From Thermohalobaculum sp965263335 (GTDB lineage Bacteria; Pseudomonadota; Alphaproteobacteria; Rhodobacterales; Rhodobacteraceae), in the NCBI GenBank assembly GCA_965263335.1, contig CBDHHE010000001.1, forward strand, positions 1,550,001-1,614,000: a stretch of 64,000 nucleotides of DNA, read 5' to 3'. Positions 35,103 to 44,304 of the stretch are shown here, in pieces. The translations under genes and the position numbers were made by a program. The notes beneath the pieces are model-generated. The model saw nothing but the letters and a program-made list of their open reading frames with translations. It did not search any database and had not been told where the DNA came from. Numbering within the stretch: position 1 is the first letter of the stretch; each line of letters opens with the position of its first letter.

Positions 35103-35597
35103 ATGTCCGGACAAACCGAAGCAAAGCTCAAAGAGTTGGGCATAACCCTGCCGGAACCCGTCGCCCCGGTGGCCGACTACGTGCCTTATGTGCAGAGCGG
35201 CAATCTGGTGTTTGTTTCAGGTCAGATACCATTGAGTCCGGATGGCATCGTAACAGGGCAGCTCACCGCCGACGATCATGCCGCCGATGGCGTAGCAGCC
35301 CCTGGCTCAAAGCTGCAACTCGCCACCGGAGCCGCCACCTTGTGCGCGCTGAACGTCATAGCGCAGCTCAAGGCCTGCATCGGCGATCTCGACCGCGTGG
35401 TGCAGGTGGTCAAGCTGACAGGATTTGTGAACTGCGATGGCACGTTTACGCAGCATCCCCAGGTCATCAACGGAGCATCGGCACTGATGATCGGCGTCTT
35501 TGGCGAGGCCGGACGCCATGCCCGTGCCGCAGTTGGGTCATCCAGTCTGCCGCTTGGGGCAATCGCAGAGGTCGAAGGAATTTTCGAGATCAGCTGA
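35103..35597 (+). CDS. RidA family protein (YjgF/YER057c/UK114)
   Basis: The 164-residue protein has the RidA core with NLVFVSGQIPL, an Arg in RAAVGSSSLP and a Glu in AEVEGIFEI, which are the imine-hydrolysing residues. It is longer than RidA itself (about 130 residues), as in the sub-group with a preceding KLKELGITLPEP segment. It probably removes reactive enamine/imine intermediates. The ATG at 35103 has a purine-rich site 6 nt before. It overlaps the convergent P-loop gene by 8 nt. Confidence 0.88.
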   Translation: MSGQTEAKLKELGITLPEPVAPVADYVPYVQSGNLVFVSGQIPLSPDGIVTGQLTADDHAADGVAAPGSKLQLATGAATLCALNVIAQLKACIGDLDRVVQVVKLTGFVNCDGTFTQHPQVINGASALMIGVFGEAGRHARAAVGSSSLPLGAIAEVEGIFEIS

Positions 35598-36198
35598 CGC
35601 CAGCGAAATCCGAGCTCCGCACACCGGCACGCCAGACGGCAAGCAGTCGCTCGACATTGACATCGGGGTCGGCTTCCCCGTCTAGCTCAAGATCGTAGCG
35701 GCGTTCGGCATGGATGGTCTCGAAGTCGCGCTGGGCGCTTCCTGCCGGACGGTCTCCGCGCCGCGCTTCACGCGCCTGCAACACTTCGAGCGGGCAGTGA
35801 ACGCCGACGAAGAACACGTCATGTGCCGAGAACAGCCTTTGCAGCACGTCGAACCATCCCTCCGTATCGAGAATGTGCTCCAGGATCAGGTTGTTGCCAG
35901 CGTCAGCATAAGCGCCGAGCGAGCGGTGAAATCCATCAAAGAACGCCGAACGTTGTGCGCGCCAGTCGAATTCGCCGCTGTTGAAGCGCGCAAGTGGGAG
36001 GACGCCAGAGTCCCTCAGATGGTCGATCGAGATATGCCAGAACGGCGCCTCGATCCGCGCCTGCAGCGCGCGTGCGATTGTGGATTTGCCGCTGCTGCTC
36101 GCCCCATGCAAGAATATGATGTGCGACAAACTCAGTGTGCCCTCGAACGCGCGCGCAGCTATGGCTTGTAGTTGCCCATTTCGCAGATCAGTGCCCAT
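35590..36198 (-). CDS. chloramphenicol phosphotransferase-like P-loop kinase
   Basis: The product has Walker A GASSSGKST, then FWHISIDHLRDSG and LILEHILDTEGWFDVLQ, and a lid segment PLEVLQAREARRGDR, all typical of the CPT family. Antibiotic resistance should not be assumed; most members have unknown substrates. The start is uncertain: ATG at 36198 gives 202 residues but overlaps the EVE gene by 40 nt, while a TTG at 36129 behind GAGGG would give a shorter protein beginning just before the P-loop. Confidence 0.75.
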   Translation of the reverse strand: MGTDLRNGQLQAIAARAFEGTLSLSHIIFLHGASSSGKSTIARALQARIEAPFWHISIDHLRDSGVLPLARFNSGEFDWRAQRSAFFDGFHRSLGAYADAGNNLILEHILDTEGWFDVLQRLFSAHDVFFVGVHCPLEVLQAREARRGDRPAGSAQRDFETIHAERRYDLELDGEADPDVNVERLLAVWRAGVRSSDFAGVS

Positions 36199-36578
36199 TC
36201 ATCCACGGTCACCGGCACCACAGAAAGACGTGATTGGCGCACCAGCGCAAACTCGGAGAGCTTCGGCTCGGCCTTGATCTCCGCCAACGTCACATGACGG
36301 GGCATCGGTGCAACTGCACGGACGTCGACGCACTGCCAGCGCTGATCTTCGGTTGTCGTATCCTGATGCGCCTCGGTGCAGACTTCCACCAGCCCCACGA
36401 TCTGCTTCTCGTTGACCGAGTGATAAAAGAAGCCGAGATCGCCGAGCTTCATGTCCAGCATGTTGTTGCGCGCCTGGTAGTTTCGTACGCCATCCCACTC
36501 TGCGCCCGCATCTCCCGCGGCAACTTGGTCATCCCAACCCCACGTGTTCGGTTCGGATTTGAACAGCCAGTACGCCAT
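36159..36578 (-). CDS. EVE domain protein
   Basis: The 139-residue protein starts with AYWLFKSEPNTWGWDD and contains GVRNYQARNNML and FFYHSVNEKQIVGLVEV, the EVE (PUA-like) fold signature. EVE proteins bind modified bases in DNA or RNA, for example 5-methylcytosine derivatives. The start at 36578 matches the conserved N-terminus; an ATG at 36599 would add seven residues. It follows tsaD's tail region with 78 bp between but is transcribed on the same strand towards the P-loop gene. Confidence 0.88.
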   Translation of the reverse strand: MAYWLFKSEPNTWGWDDQVAAGDAGAEWDGVRNYQARNNMLDMKLGDLGFFYHSVNEKQIVGLVEVCTEAHQDTTTEDQRWQCVDVRAVAPMPRHVTLAEIKAEPKLSEFALVRQSRLSVVPVTVDEWALICEMGNYKP

Positions 36579-36655
36579 GCGCAGATCCTCGATCCCCATG
36601 TCTCTCGTTTCGCTCTCTGCCCCGCCGACACGCCAATGGCAAGTGCGGCATGGGT

Positions 36656-37753
36656 TCAGGCCTTGGCACCCTTGCGTCCAGAACCCAGTTGCGGCGTCGA
36701 CCTGGTGTCCAGCGGCCAGCGGGGGCGCGGGATCACCGGGTCGTCCGCCAATCCTGCCGAAAGGCGTTCGATTCCAGCCCAGGCGATCATCGCGCCATTG
36801 TCGGTACAGAGCGCAAGGGGTGGCGTGCTCACATCAAAGGCCTCCGTTGCTGCGGCGCGCTCCAGTTCCTTGCGCAACGCGATGTTGGCCGCCACACCGC
36901 CCGCCACCGCGACGACCGGTGTCTCGACTGACGGGTGGGTCTTACGGAACACGCCCATTGCGCGGGCTGCCTTCTCTCCAAGAACATCAGCAACGGCCAA
37001 TTGAAAGCTCGCAGACAGATCATCGACGTCGCGCTGATACAGCCCGCCCTGGGCGTCGATCAGCTGATCACGCGCACGCACCAGCGCTGTCTTGAGGCCC
37101 GAGAACGATAGATCACATCCCGGGCGATCAATGAGCGGACGCGGCAAGGCGAAGCGCAACGGATCGCCACCCGCGGCGCGGCGCTCGATCTCTGGTCCTC
37201 CGGGAAAGCCCAGACCGAGCACACGGGCGATCTTGTCGAACGCCTCTCCCGGCGCGTCGTCGATCGTGCCGCCGAGACGGCGATAGGTGCCAACCGAACC
37301 AACGTCGAGAAACTGGCAGTGCCCGCCCGAGGCCAAGAGCATCAGATACGGGAAGGTATTCCCATCCACGAGCCGCGGTGTCAGCGCGTGACCCTCGAGA
37401 TGGTTCACACCAATCAAAGGCACACCGGCCCCTGCTGCAAGACCGCGCGCCGTCATCACCCCCGCCAGCAGGCCGCCGATCAGACCGGGGCCGGCAGTGA
37501 CCGCAATGGCATCCAGCTCACGAAGGGTGCATCCCGCTTCGCGCAAGGTTTCGCGAACAACAATATCTGCGCGCTCGGCATGTGCACGCGCTGCGATCTC
37601 CGGGACGACGCCGCCGAATGCGGCGTGCAGATCGCCCTGCCCCTGCACCACATTCGAGAGAATCTCACCTGGTCCGTCCGCTACGCCATGCACGACCGAT
37701 GCAGCCGTCTCGTCGCAGCTCGATTCCAGTCCCAAGACTGTATAGGCACGCAT
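36656..37753 (-). CDS. tsaD: tRNA N6-threonylcarbamoyladenosine transferase TsaD
   Basis: The 365-residue ASKHA-fold enzyme begins with TVLGLESSCDETAASVV and has the metal-binding HLEGH motif and SGGHCQ. The late VAGGVAANIALR motif completes the nucleotide site. It transfers threonylcarbamoyl to A37 of ANN-reading tRNAs with TsaB and TsaE. An in-frame extension to 38329 is antisense to hemC and is rejected. It diverges from hemC, 106 bp apart. Confidence 0.95.
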   Translation of the reverse strand: MRAYTVLGLESSCDETAASVVHGVADGPGEILSNVVQGQGDLHAAFGGVVPEIAARAHAERADIVVRETLREAGCTLRELDAIAVTAGPGLIGGLLAGVMTARGLAAGAGVPLIGVNHLEGHALTPRLVDGNTFPYLMLLASGGHCQFLDVGSVGTYRRLGGTIDDAPGEAFDKIARVLGLGFPGGPEIERRAAGGDPLRFALPRPLIDRPGCDLSFSGLKTALVRARDQLIDAQGGLYQRDVDDLSASFQLAVADVLGEKAARAMGVFRKTHPSVETPVVAVAGGVAANIALRKELERAAATEAFDVSTPPLALCTDNGAMIAWAGIERLSAGLADDPVIPRPRWPLDTRSTPQLGSGRKGAKA

Positions 37754-37773
37754 CGCATCCCCAAGGTGCCGGA

Positions 37774-37783
37774 TTGACGTCAA
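37774..37783. promoter_or_regulatory. palindrome TTGACGTCAA between tsaD and hemC
   Basis: A perfect 10-bp palindrome whose halves each read TTGACG as a -35-like element. It lies 21 bp from the tsaD start and 76 bp from the hemC start. It could be the -35 of the hemC promoter or an operator. Confidence 0.35.
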
Positions 37784-37859
37784 CACGGGCGCGCACAGAA
37801 GATTGCCGCCGCCGCAAGCGCACCTTACTAAGAGGCTCGAGCCGAAGGAGAAAGCCCGA

Positions 37860-38795
37860 ATGCACCTGCCGAGCCCCGAACAGCCGCTTCGAATAGGGAC
37901 CAGAGGCTCGCCTCTCGCCCTCGCACAGGCGCACGAGACGCGTGATCGGCTCATGGCGGCCCACGGCCTGCCAGAGACGGCGTTCTCGATCGAGGTCATC
38001 AAGACGAGTGGCGACCAGATCCAGGACCGGGCGCTCAGCGAGATCGGTGGCAAGGGCCTGTTCACGAAAGAAATCGAAGAAGCTTTGCTCGGCAAGACGA
38101 TCGATATCGCCGTGCACTCGATGAAGGACATGCCCACGGTGCTCCCGGACGGGCTTGCGATTGTCTGTCTGCTGCCGCGTGAGGATGTGCGTGATGCCTT
38201 CGTGTCGCGCCGACACCGGACGATCGCCGATCTGCCGAAAAGTGCCATCGTCGGATCGTCTTCGCTGCGCAGGCGGGCACAGCTGTTGAACCGGCGCCCC
38301 GACCTGCAGGTGGTGGAGTTTCGCGGCAACGTTCAGACCAGGCTTCGCAAGCTCGATGAGGGTGTGGCGGAGGCGACCTTCCTCGCCATGGCAGGGCTCA
38401 GACGGCTGGGACTGGACGACCTGACGACAAGCCCGGTTGGCGATGACGAGATGCTGCCAGCCGTCGCCCAGGGCGCAATCGGTATCGAGGTGCGGGCAGC
38501 GGATGACGTCACGTGCGAGCTGCTCGCACCGATCAACGATGCTGACACGGAGACGCAGCTCTTGGCCGAACGGGCCTTTCTCGCGGCCCTGGACGGTTCC
38601 TGCCGCACACCGATCGGCGGATTGGCAGCACTGAGCGCCGACGGAATCGCGTTCCGGGGCGAGATCATCCGACCGGATGGGAGCGAGCGCCACGCGACGA
38701 CCCGCTCTGGCCCGCGCTCTGACGCCGCGGCGATGGGGCGCGACGCTGCGGAAGAGCTCCGCCAAAAGGGCGGCGACGGCTTCTTCGAGGCGTAG
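37860..38795 (+). CDS. hemC: hydroxymethylbilane synthase (porphobilinogen deaminase)
   Basis: The 311-residue enzyme polymerises four porphobilinogens. The RIGTRGSPLALAQA start, the GGKGLFTKEIEEALL segment, the SSSLRRRAQL motif and the cofactor-attachment Cys at residue 248 in LDGSCRTPIGG are present. The ATG at 37860 has AAGGAG upstream; an earlier ATG at 37803 adds residues without homology. hemD follows after 3 bp. Confidence 0.96.
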   Translation: MHLPSPEQPLRIGTRGSPLALAQAHETRDRLMAAHGLPETAFSIEVIKTSGDQIQDRALSEIGGKGLFTKEIEEALLGKTIDIAVHSMKDMPTVLPDGLAIVCLLPREDVRDAFVSRRHRTIADLPKSAIVGSSSLRRRAQLLNRRPDLQVVEFRGNVQTRLRKLDEGVAEATFLAMAGLRRLGLDDLTTSPVGDDEMLPAVAQGAIGIEVRAADDVTCELLAPINDADTETQLLAERAFLAALDGSCRTPIGGLAALSADGIAFRGEIIRPDGSERHATTRSGPRSDAAAMGRDAAEELRQKGGDGFFEA

Positions 38796-38798
38796 CTC

Positions 38799-39509
38799 GT
38801 GGCCGTCCTGCTCACCCGGCCAGGCGATCGGAACACGCGAATCGCGCTGCGGCTCGAGCAGGAAGGTGTCGACTGCGCGATCTGGCCGCTCACCCGAGTG
38901 GTGCCCCTGCGCGATCGGATCGACTTCCCGAAGGATGCCGAGGCGATCGTCTTCAGCTCCGGAAACGCCGTTCAGATCTTCGCACAGCTGAGCCCGCTGC
39001 GGGCACTGCCGGTTGTCACCGTTGGGAGGCGAACGGCCGAGATCGCCCTCGATGCCGGCTTCAGCGACGTGGAGAGCGCAGACGGCAACATCGCAACGTT
39101 GTCCGCCCATATCGCGCAAACCGAGCATCGCCACGTAGTGCATGTGCGCGGGCGCGACACAGCCGGAGATCTGCCCGGTGCCTTGCGCCAACACGACATC
39201 TCAGTGAGCGAGCGCATCATTTATTCGGTGTTGCCCGCAGGACCACCCGATTCGCAGGTTGCAGCCGCGATGGTTCGCGGCGAGGTCGATCTCATAACGC
39301 TCTGGTCGGCCCGCGCGGGACGTGTTCTGATCTCGTTCCTTGAAGACCACCCTCAAATCGACGCGGCGCGAATCTCGGTGCTGGCGATCTCCAAGCGCGT
39401 GGCGGATGAGTTTAATGTATTTAAGGTCAGAGGCATAAGCATCTCTGCTGCACCAAATGCTGAAGCGATGATCGACGCCGTCCTCGATCATCAGGGGGTG
39501 GAGCGTTGA
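38799..39509 (+). CDS. hemD: uroporphyrinogen-III synthase
   Basis: The 236-residue two-lobed protein starts with VLLTRPGDRNTRIALRLE and has the hinge region VVTVGRRTAEIALDAGF and a C-terminal lobe with LITLWSARAGRVL. HemD sequences vary widely, so position directly after hemC supports the call. It starts with GTG. It closes and inverts ring D of hydroxymethylbilane. Confidence 0.92.
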   Translation: MAVLLTRPGDRNTRIALRLEQEGVDCAIWPLTRVVPLRDRIDFPKDAEAIVFSSGNAVQIFAQLSPLRALPVVTVGRRTAEIALDAGFSDVESADGNIATLSAHIAQTEHRHVVHVRGRDTAGDLPGALRQHDISVSERIIYSVLPAGPPDSQVAAAMVRGEVDLITLWSARAGRVLISFLEDHPQIDAARISVLAISKRVADEFNVFKVRGISISAAPNAEAMIDAVLDHQGVER

Positions 39510-39574
39510 TGATGTAGGCTGATGGCGATTGTGCTTGCCAACGTCCCCTCATACCTTACCTCACAACAATACGC

Positions 39575-39587
39575 GCCCCTCAGGGGC
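39575..39587 (+). terminator. short hairpin GCCCC-TCA-GGGGC after hemD
   Basis: Five GC pairs with a three-base loop lie 66 bp after the hemD stop and 30 bp before the next start. It may attenuate read-through or shape the leader of the mitofilin-like gene. Confidence 0.3.
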
Positions 39588-39616
39588 CGTGGTGACAGGA
39601 CCTCGAGGATTCACGT

Positions 39617-41236
39617 ATGAGCGAAACGAAATCCGGCGACACCCCGAAGGACACTGGCGCGGCCGCAGCGCAAGATGTGACCGAGGCCGCCGCTGAAGAA
39701 GCCGGACGTGTCGACGACCAGCTGAGCAACGCGCAAGACGAGCGGCAGACCAGCGAGGTCGAGGAAACCACCCAGGCAAGCGAGCCGCAGCAGGGATCGG
39801 GATTCGCCGCGACCGCGCTGAAGTATCTTCTGATCATTCTGGTGGTCTTCGGACTGTCCCTCTGGCTGGCACCGAAGTTAATGCCGTATATGCCTGCCAG
39901 CATTGCAAAACACATGCAGCCGGGCCAAGCCGTGCTTGACGAACGCTTGGCGGCTATGGATGCAGCGATCGCCGAACAGAGCGAGGCAGCAGAACAGGTG
40001 GCTGCCCTCAAGGCGCAGACAGAAGCGCTGACTGAGCGACTGGCTGCTGCGGAAGCTGCAGCCGAGGCAGCGAAGGTCGAAGCCGAGGCCGCTCAACAGG
40101 CTGCAGAGGCCGCGACTGCCAACGCGGCCGGCGGTGGTGCCGCCGCAGATATCGTGGCCGCCGCCCGGGACGCCGCGCGCGAGGCTGCGGCAACAGCAGA
40201 GACTGCACAGGTCGCTGCCACGGAAGCCGGCAAGGTCGCGTCCGCGGCCACTCGTGACACCGCGTCGCTGGCTCGGCAAATGACCAGCTTCGAAGCGCGG
40301 CTTGCGGACACGACCGAAGAGCTCGGAGGACTGAGCGCCAGCCTTGCCAACACGTCCGGTGCGGCCGGGGGCGCGACGCCTGAACTGGCTGCAGCCTTCT
40401 CGGCATTGAAGGCCCGCGTCGATGGACTTGTGGATCAGGCCGCGTCGAGCGAGTTCCTGACCCAGACCGACGCAGAGCGATTTGCGACACTCGATGACCT
40501 GCGCTCGTCCCGCCTGGCGATCGAGGCCGAGCTTCGCGCGGCCGTGCCCGATCCTTCGGCGGTCGCGACTGACAGCGATCTCAAACTCATGAGTGAGGAC
40601 ACGGATCAGAAAATCTCGAGCCTGTCGGAGCGTATCGATTCTGTCGCGGCGACCGCCGAGCAAGCCACCGCCACCGCCAGTGAGGCGGCAAGCACTACTG
40701 CCGAGGCCGTGGGCCGTGTTGACACCGCCATCCGGGGCGCCTCGCTCCGGAGCGCCATCGCCGCTCTCAAAAGCAGAATAGATCATGGCTCTCCCTTCGA
40801 GACCCAGCTGACCGAGATTGAGGCATTGACCGGAAATGCCGCCCCCGATGCGTTGCATGCGGTGGCGTCCGGCGGTGTCGATCCCGCCGGCGCACTCAGC
40901 CGCAGCTTCGCGGTACCCGCGCAGGAGGCAATTGCTGCCGACATAAAAACGCGCGCAGGGGATGGCATTGCCTCTCAGGCGGGTGCCTGGTTGCAAGGAC
41001 AGGTCGCCGGGCGGCCCTCAGCCGAGCAGGCCGGCGAATCAGTGCCCGCCATCGTGAGCCGCATCGATGCGCGTCTCGGCGAGGGCGATCTTTCTGCAGC
41101 TCTGGCGGAGGCGGAGACGCTTCCTGAAGAATCAAAGGCAGCGCTGGCCGAATGGCTGGACAAGCTGCGCAGCCGCGTCGCGGCCGACCAAGCCTTCGGT
41201 GAATTCGCCAACGGGCTCGGCGGCGAACAAGGTTAA
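39617..41236 (+). CDS. mitofilin-like inner-membrane protein (COG4223)
   Basis: The 539-residue protein has an acidic, disordered cytoplasmic N-terminus (1-70), one membrane helix (about 74-92), a long Ala- and Glu-rich coiled coil (about 110-360) and a conserved C-terminal domain with GAWLQGQVAGRP, which is similar to the mitofilin/Mic60 C-terminus. Alphaproteobacterial Mic60 homologues shape intracytoplasmic membranes. Its place after hemC-hemD and before the HemY-N protein is the conserved alphaproteobacterial order. Confidence 0.88.
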   Translation: MSETKSGDTPKDTGAAAAQDVTEAAAEEAGRVDDQLSNAQDERQTSEVEETTQASEPQQGSGFAATALKYLLIILVVFGLSLWLAPKLMPYMPASIAKHMQPGQAVLDERLAAMDAAIAEQSEAAEQVAALKAQTEALTERLAAAEAAAEAAKVEAEAAQQAAEAATANAAGGGAAADIVAAARDAAREAAATAETAQVAATEAGKVASAATRDTASLARQMTSFEARLADTTEELGGLSASLANTSGAAGGATPELAAAFSALKARVDGLVDQAASSEFLTQTDAERFATLDDLRSSRLAIEAELRAAVPDPSAVATDSDLKLMSEDTDQKISSLSERIDSVAATAEQATATASEAASTTAEAVGRVDTAIRGASLRSAIAALKSRIDHGSPFETQLTEIEALTGNAAPDALHAVASGGVDPAGALSRSFAVPAQEAIAADIKTRAGDGIASQAGAWLQGQVAGRPSAEQAGESVPAIVSRIDARLGEGDLSAALAEAETLPEESKAALAEWLDKLRSRVAADQAFGEFANGLGGEQG

Positions 41237-41248
41237 GGGAGCAAGATC

Positions 41249-42679
41249 ATGCTCGGATCGCTACTTCGTCTGATCATCTTCATTGGCATTGTCGTCGCCG
41301 GCATTGTCGGGGTGACATATCTCGGGCAAACGCCCGGCAGGCTTTCGATCGAGATTGCGGGAACGGTCAGAGAGTATTCACTCGTCCAGGCGGCGGTGAT
41401 CTTGCTGGTGCTCTTCGCCCTGTTGTGGCTGGCATTCAAGATCGCGGCCTTCGTGCTTGCTTTTGCGCGGTTTCTGGCAGGCGACGAGACAGCGCTCAGC
41501 CGCTATTGGAACCGGTCACAGGAGCGGCGCGGACTGGAAGCCCTGTCACGTGGTCTGATGGCGGTTGCCTCTGGCGATGCGAAGACGGCACAGCGCAAGG
41601 CACAGAAGGCAGAGAAGCTTCTGCGCAAGCCCGAACTTACCCGCCTCCTCAGTGCTCAGGCCGCAGAAATGCAGGGTGATGAGGACAAGGCGAGGCGCTA
41701 CTACAAGGCGTTGATGCAGGAGAAGTCGACGGCGTTTGTCGGCGCGCAGGGCCTGCTGCAATTGGCGTTGCGCAACGAAGACACCGACCGCGCGCTGAAG
41801 ATCGCAGATCATGCCGCCAAGTTGAACCCGAAGGACCGCGATACCCTGGATACCTTGTTCGAGCTTCAGAGCCAGAAATTCGACTGGGCCGCCGCCCGCT
41901 CGACACTGAAGCAGATGCACAAGGCCGGTACGCTCGAGAAACCAGAGCTCGACCGGCGCGAAGCGGGTCTGATGCTGGCCCAAGCAGAAGATGCCGACCG
42001 CCTTGGGGAACACGAGCATGCGCGTCGCCTGGCCGTAGATGCCGCGAAACTAGACCCGACCAACACGCATGCTGTGGCGAGTGCGGCACGCCTGCTGATA
42101 GACGCCGGCTCGAAAATCGCTGCCAGCAAGTTGATCAGCGACTCCTGGCGGCACAAGCCCGATGCCAAGCTCGCCGCCGTCTACGCAGATATCGAGCCGG
42201 ATGAATCACCCGCCTCCCGACGCCGGCGGTTCGAGGAACTCTTCGCACTGCATGCCGAAACAGCAGAGACCCGCTTCCTGCGTGCCGAGCTCGCCCTGGT
42301 TGCCGAGGACTGGTCCGGCGCACGTTCTGCAATCTCGGATCTTCGTGAAACCCAACCGTCGGCGCGGAGCTGTGCCATCATGGCAGCGATCGCAAGGGGT
42401 GAAGGTGAACCGGATCACGTGGTTCGCGCATGGCTCGCACGCGCACTTGGAGCGCCGCGCGATGGCGCCACCGACTCCGAGATCAGCCATGCCGCGATGC
42501 TGCCACTGCTGATCGACCAAAGCGAGGAGCAGTCCTCATCGCCCGGCTCGAATCGGGAGACCGCGTCAAAACCCGCGACAGACCCGGTCGAGCCGGCTGA
42601 TGACGAGGGCGAAGACGCCGAGGAAGTCTCCACGGAAGTTCAGGCATCGAGAGAAAAGGCCACGCAAACCGCCGCCTGA
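41249..42679 (+). CDS. HemY N-terminal domain protein with TPR repeats
   Basis: The 476-residue protein has two N-terminal membrane helices (about 5-25 and 45-72), then helical TPR-like repeats, for example DRALKIADHAAKLNPKD, and a charged, disordered tail. It is the alphaproteobacterial HemY-type partner of the mitofilin-like protein, not protoporphyrinogen oxidase. The role is a membrane-bound scaffold, possibly for tetrapyrrole enzymes. It starts 12 bp after the previous stop. Confidence 0.88.
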   Translation: MLGSLLRLIIFIGIVVAGIVGVTYLGQTPGRLSIEIAGTVREYSLVQAAVILLVLFALLWLAFKIAAFVLAFARFLAGDETALSRYWNRSQERRGLEALSRGLMAVASGDAKTAQRKAQKAEKLLRKPELTRLLSAQAAEMQGDEDKARRYYKALMQEKSTAFVGAQGLLQLALRNEDTDRALKIADHAAKLNPKDRDTLDTLFELQSQKFDWAAARSTLKQMHKAGTLEKPELDRREAGLMLAQAEDADRLGEHEHARRLAVDAAKLDPTNTHAVASAARLLIDAGSKIAASKLISDSWRHKPDAKLAAVYADIEPDESPASRRRRFEELFALHAETAETRFLRAELALVAEDWSGARSAISDLRETQPSARSCAIMAAIARGEGEPDHVVRAWLARALGAPRDGATDSEISHAAMLPLLIDQSEEQSSSPGSNRETASKPATDPVEPADDEGEDAEEVSTEVQASREKATQTAA

Positions 42680-42872
42680 TGTAACGGGCGCCGGGTTGGC
42701 GCGCAGCGCGGTCGCCCTGGTCCGCAGCGGTCTTGCGCCTGGTTGATCCGACGCATAGAAGGCGCGCCATGCTAGGTGTGTCCCAATCCAAGACAGTGTG
42801 CTCGAGCAGCCAGAGATTGTGCTCGACGCGACCTGCGCGTGGGCGGCCCAATCGGGCGGATGTCCACATTTC

Positions 42873-44162
42873 ATGACCAAAGACGCGCAGAAAACCAGGA
42901 CGGGCGAAGTGCGCGTTCCTGAACATGCAGCACGCCCACAGGTTTTCCTTTTCCTGCAAGGCCCGCCCAACGGGTTCTGGCCGCGCCTCGCCGATGGTCT
43001 CGAGGCCGCGGGGCACCGGACTGTACGGGTCAATCTGTGCAGCGCAGACTGGCTCTTCTGGCGTCGCAAGGGCGCGATCAACTATCGAGGTAGTCTCCGT
43101 GACTGGCCGGATTGGCTTGAGCGTCTGATGTCTGATGAGGGCATCACGGATCTGATCTACTACGCCGACCAACTTCCCTATCACCTCGCCGCCCGTCGCG
43201 TTGGCGAGGCTCGGGGAGCACGCCCATGGGCCATCGAGTTTGGCTATTTGCGCCCTGACTGGATCACCATGGAACCCGGCGGCATGGGCAGTGCCTCGTC
43301 CTGGCCGAGAGATGCGGCGTCCATACGCCAGCTCGCACATGGCACTCCCGAGCCGGACATGCAGCCACGCTACACCCACAGCTTCGCCGAGGAGGCTACC
43401 GGCGAAGTGCTGTTCAATCTTGCCGCCGTGTTCGGCTGGCCGTTCTTTCCACGCTACATCTCAGACAAGCCGCAGCACCCTGTTATCGACTACCTCTGCT
43501 GGCTGCCCGAGCTGATCCGCGAGCCCTTCCAGAAGCGTCGCGCTGCGCAGATCGAGGCGGCCTGCCGGGATCGGGACTGGCCCTATCATCTGGTCGCGCT
43601 GCAGTTGCAGACCGACTATCAGATCAGGGCGTCTACGAAGTTCGAGCACCTTGAAGAGATGCTCGAGGAACTCGTCGCTTCATTTTCACAACATGCAGCG
43701 TCAGGCCACCGGCTTGTCGTGAAGGTCCATCCGCTCGACAACGGCACGCAGAACTGGCCGAAACGGCTTGCACGAATTGCATCCGGACACGGCGTTGCGG
43801 ACCGGATTCATCTCGTCAAAGGCGGTGATCTGGGCGCAATGATCAGCAACGCAGACGGCGTGATTGTCGCAAACTCGACCGTTGGCCTGCACGCTCTTCA
43901 GGCCGAGGTGCCCGTCCTGGCCATGGGGGATGCGGTGTACGACGTGCCGGGCCTCACGCACCAGGATGGACTGGCAGCGTTCTGGCAAAATCCCGCGCCG
44001 GTCGACACCCATCTGATGGCTGAACTGGTGCGCGCACTTGCTGGCCACATCCAGATAAAAGGCTCATTTTACAACAGGGAAGGCCAGAAAGTCGCAATTG
44101 AACAAATCATCCCGAGGTTGACATGCCCGGCGCCGATCTGTCTATCTGCGCAAAAGACTTAA
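42873..44162 (+). CDS. KpsS/RkpJ-like capsule polysaccharide biosynthesis protein, copy 1
   Basis: A 429-residue member of the Capsule_synth family. It starts its homology at VFLFLQGPPNGF and has FWRRKGAINYRGSL, EFGYLRPDWITMEP, ALQLQTDYQIRAS, VKVHPLDNG and VANSTVGLHAL. KpsS in Escherichia coli adds the first beta-Kdo to a lipid acceptor for capsule export. It is a clear paralogue of the gene at 54005-55273. The start is uncertain: no good ribosome site precedes 42873, and an upstream ATG at 42798 adds sequence without homology. It opens the forward arm of the capsule-like locus. Confidence 0.85.
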   Translation: MTKDAQKTRTGEVRVPEHAARPQVFLFLQGPPNGFWPRLADGLEAAGHRTVRVNLCSADWLFWRRKGAINYRGSLRDWPDWLERLMSDEGITDLIYYADQLPYHLAARRVGEARGARPWAIEFGYLRPDWITMEPGGMGSASSWPRDAASIRQLAHGTPEPDMQPRYTHSFAEEATGEVLFNLAAVFGWPFFPRYISDKPQHPVIDYLCWLPELIREPFQKRRAAQIEAACRDRDWPYHLVALQLQTDYQIRASTKFEHLEEMLEELVASFSQHAASGHRLVVKVHPLDNGTQNWPKRLARIASGHGVADRIHLVKGGDLGAMISNADGVIVANSTVGLHALQAEVPVLAMGDAVYDVPGLTHQDGLAAFWQNPAPVDTHLMAELVRALAGHIQIKGSFYNREGQKVAIEQIIPRLTCPAPICLSAQKT

Positions 44163-44250
44163 GTGGCCTGGACCACGGAACCAGATTGGCGACGGTCTTG
44201 TTCAGATGGACACGGGGGCATCTGATCAAGCGTCCCAGTATGAGGAGAGC

Positions 44251-44304
44251 GTGAGCGTTATGATCATTCAAGACCCCCACCAGCCAGTCCCCGATAGCGT
44301 CTAA
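44251..44304 (+). CDS. 17-residue leader peptide coupled to the polyketide synthase
   Basis: GTG at 44251 has a strong TGAGGAGA ribosome site and opens a 17-codon frame reading VSVMIIQDPHQPVPDSV, whose TAA overlaps the polyketide synthase ATG as TAATG. The synthase itself has no Shine-Dalgarno sequence and has an in-frame TAG at 44295, so it cannot begin further upstream. Ribosomes finishing the leader would restart on the synthase. A shorter version from ATG 44260 is possible. This is read from sequence only. Confidence 0.55.
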   Translation: MSVMIIQDPHQPVPDSV

